The notes beneath the pieces were generated by a model, which made no database searches, was not told where the DNA came from, and saw only the letters and a list, made by a program, of their open reading frames with translations. Source: CAYPFY01 sp964410105 (GTDB lineage: Bacteria > Bacteroidota > Ignavibacteria > UBA10030 > SZUA-254). From it: 64,000 nt of DNA. Position numbers and translations under genes: made by a program. The stretch is from NCBI GenBank assembly GCA_964410105.1, contig CAYPFY010000005.1:124001-188000 (forward strand). Reading direction: 5' to 3'. This document shows positions 63,577 through 64,000 of this stretch, in pieces; the first letter of the stretch is position 1, and every line of letters starts with the position of its first letter.

Positions 63577-63608
63577 AAAAGATAGAGAATTTTTACTGCA
63601 AATTCAAA
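63577..63608 (-). promoter_or_regulatory. Bacteroidota-type promoter for the ferredoxin gene
   Basis: TTTG at 63608-63605, a 20-base spacer and TATCTTTT at 63584-63577. The TTTG box overlaps the end of the upstream gene. Predicted leader about 62 bases. Confidence 0.5.
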
Positions 63609-64000
63609 CAGGCGAACGCCAGGGATGGACTCCCCGCTCATCGACCATGGAATGAATCAGCGGGGGGAGAACCGAAGGTTCGGTGGCAATATTAAAAGCT
63701 TTCTGAGCCCGGCGGGAGGCCCCTTCGAGCCGCGTCTGGTCGTCTCCATACAATGTGGCGAGAGCATCGCCGGGACTAACGCTGTCGCCGACCTTTTTGT
63801 GAAAAAGGATCCCTGCCTTTGGGTCGACCCTATCATCGACGGCGAGACGCCCTGCGCCGAGCATGATCGAGACGAAACCGATCTCGAGCGCGTCGATACT
63901 GTCGATGTCTCCGGTTGATGAGCTCTTAATCTGGAGTTGGCACTTGCTCTTAGGGTACTTCCCCGGGTTCTCGACGAAGGAAGCATCTCCTCCCTGTCGC
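63604..64000 (-). CDS. Pyrimidine-nucleoside (thymidine) phosphorylase, C-terminal part
   Basis: The visible 131 codons match the C-terminal domain of pyrimidine/thymidine phosphorylases (DeoA/Pdp). KYPKSKCQLQIKSSSTGDI, GFVSIMLGAGR and DPKAGILFHKKVGDSVSPGD are the lobe that carries the K+-stabilised hinge. The enzyme splits thymidine or uridine with phosphate. The 5' part lies beyond base 64000. The stop lies at the ferredoxin promoter. Confidence 0.88.
   Translation of the reverse strand, partial: RQGGDASFVENPGKYPKSKCQLQIKSSSTGDIDSIDALEIGFVSIMLGAGRLAVDDRVDPKAGILFHKKVGDSVSPGDALATLYGDDQTRLEGASRRAQKAFNIATEPSVLPPLIHSMVDERGVHPWRSPV

Overview
This is a GC-rich bacterial chromosome segment of about 55 protein genes and one tRNA. 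It most likely comes from the Bacteroidota/Chlorobi lineage, close to the Ignavibacteria. Three things point there: a secreted protein with the type IX secretion C-terminal tail typical of that group (NFPNPFNPST, gene at 27052-29703); repeated promoter elements of Bacteroidota type (TTTG, then TAnnTTTG); and the BatA-type and kinase-TPR protein families. No insertion sequence, prophage, CRISPR array or rRNA was seen.

Layout. 1-246: end of plsY on the minus strand. 403-8063 (plus): larB, cystathionine beta-synthase and gamma-lyase, a PTS IIA protein, hisS, lgt, a small redox protein and rlmB. 8172-16131 (minus operon): acyl-CoA dehydrogenase, a giant MFS/spermidine-synthase/TPR fusion, acyl-CoA carboxylase beta subunit, an unknown protein and an NtrC-type regulator. 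16777-24948 (minus operon): acyl-CoA dehydrogenase, guaB, Xaa-Pro peptidase, glycosyltransferase, purD, sugar epimerase and meaB. 25107-26826: two response regulators. 27052-29703: a secreted peptidylarginine-deiminase-like protein. 29918-39113: two paralogous Ser/Thr kinases around thrA-thrB-thrC, with one kinase translationally coupled to thrA. 39236-40844: two small membrane proteins, a DsrE-like protein and tRNA-Pro.

41821-52007 (plus) is the most accessory-looking block: an aquaporin, a 44-residue ORF, a GMC oxidoreductase, a decayed glyoxalase-fold gene, an NDH-2-like flavoprotein, a GH63 glucosidase, a zinc glucose dehydrogenase and a GH133 debranching enzyme. Together these could release glucose from an alpha-glucan, oxidise it without phosphorylation and pass electrons to quinone. 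Its right edge runs into an antisense, frameshifted response-regulator remnant, which suggests a recombination junction. 52220-58748 holds methyltransferases, Ada repair, an aldo-keto reductase, a cupin and a GrpB-family protein. 58836-64000 holds a BatA-like protein, hflX, an inositol monophosphatase, a membrane-anchored ferredoxin and the end of a pyrimidine nucleoside phosphorylase.

The strongest unadvertised signal is regulatory. Thirteen sites upstream of genes or operons carry TTTG or TTG, exactly 20 bases, then TAnn plus a mostly T-rich tail. These sites fix several start codons and predict that both kinase mRNAs are essentially leaderless. All functions are inferred from sequence reading alone; no database search was run.
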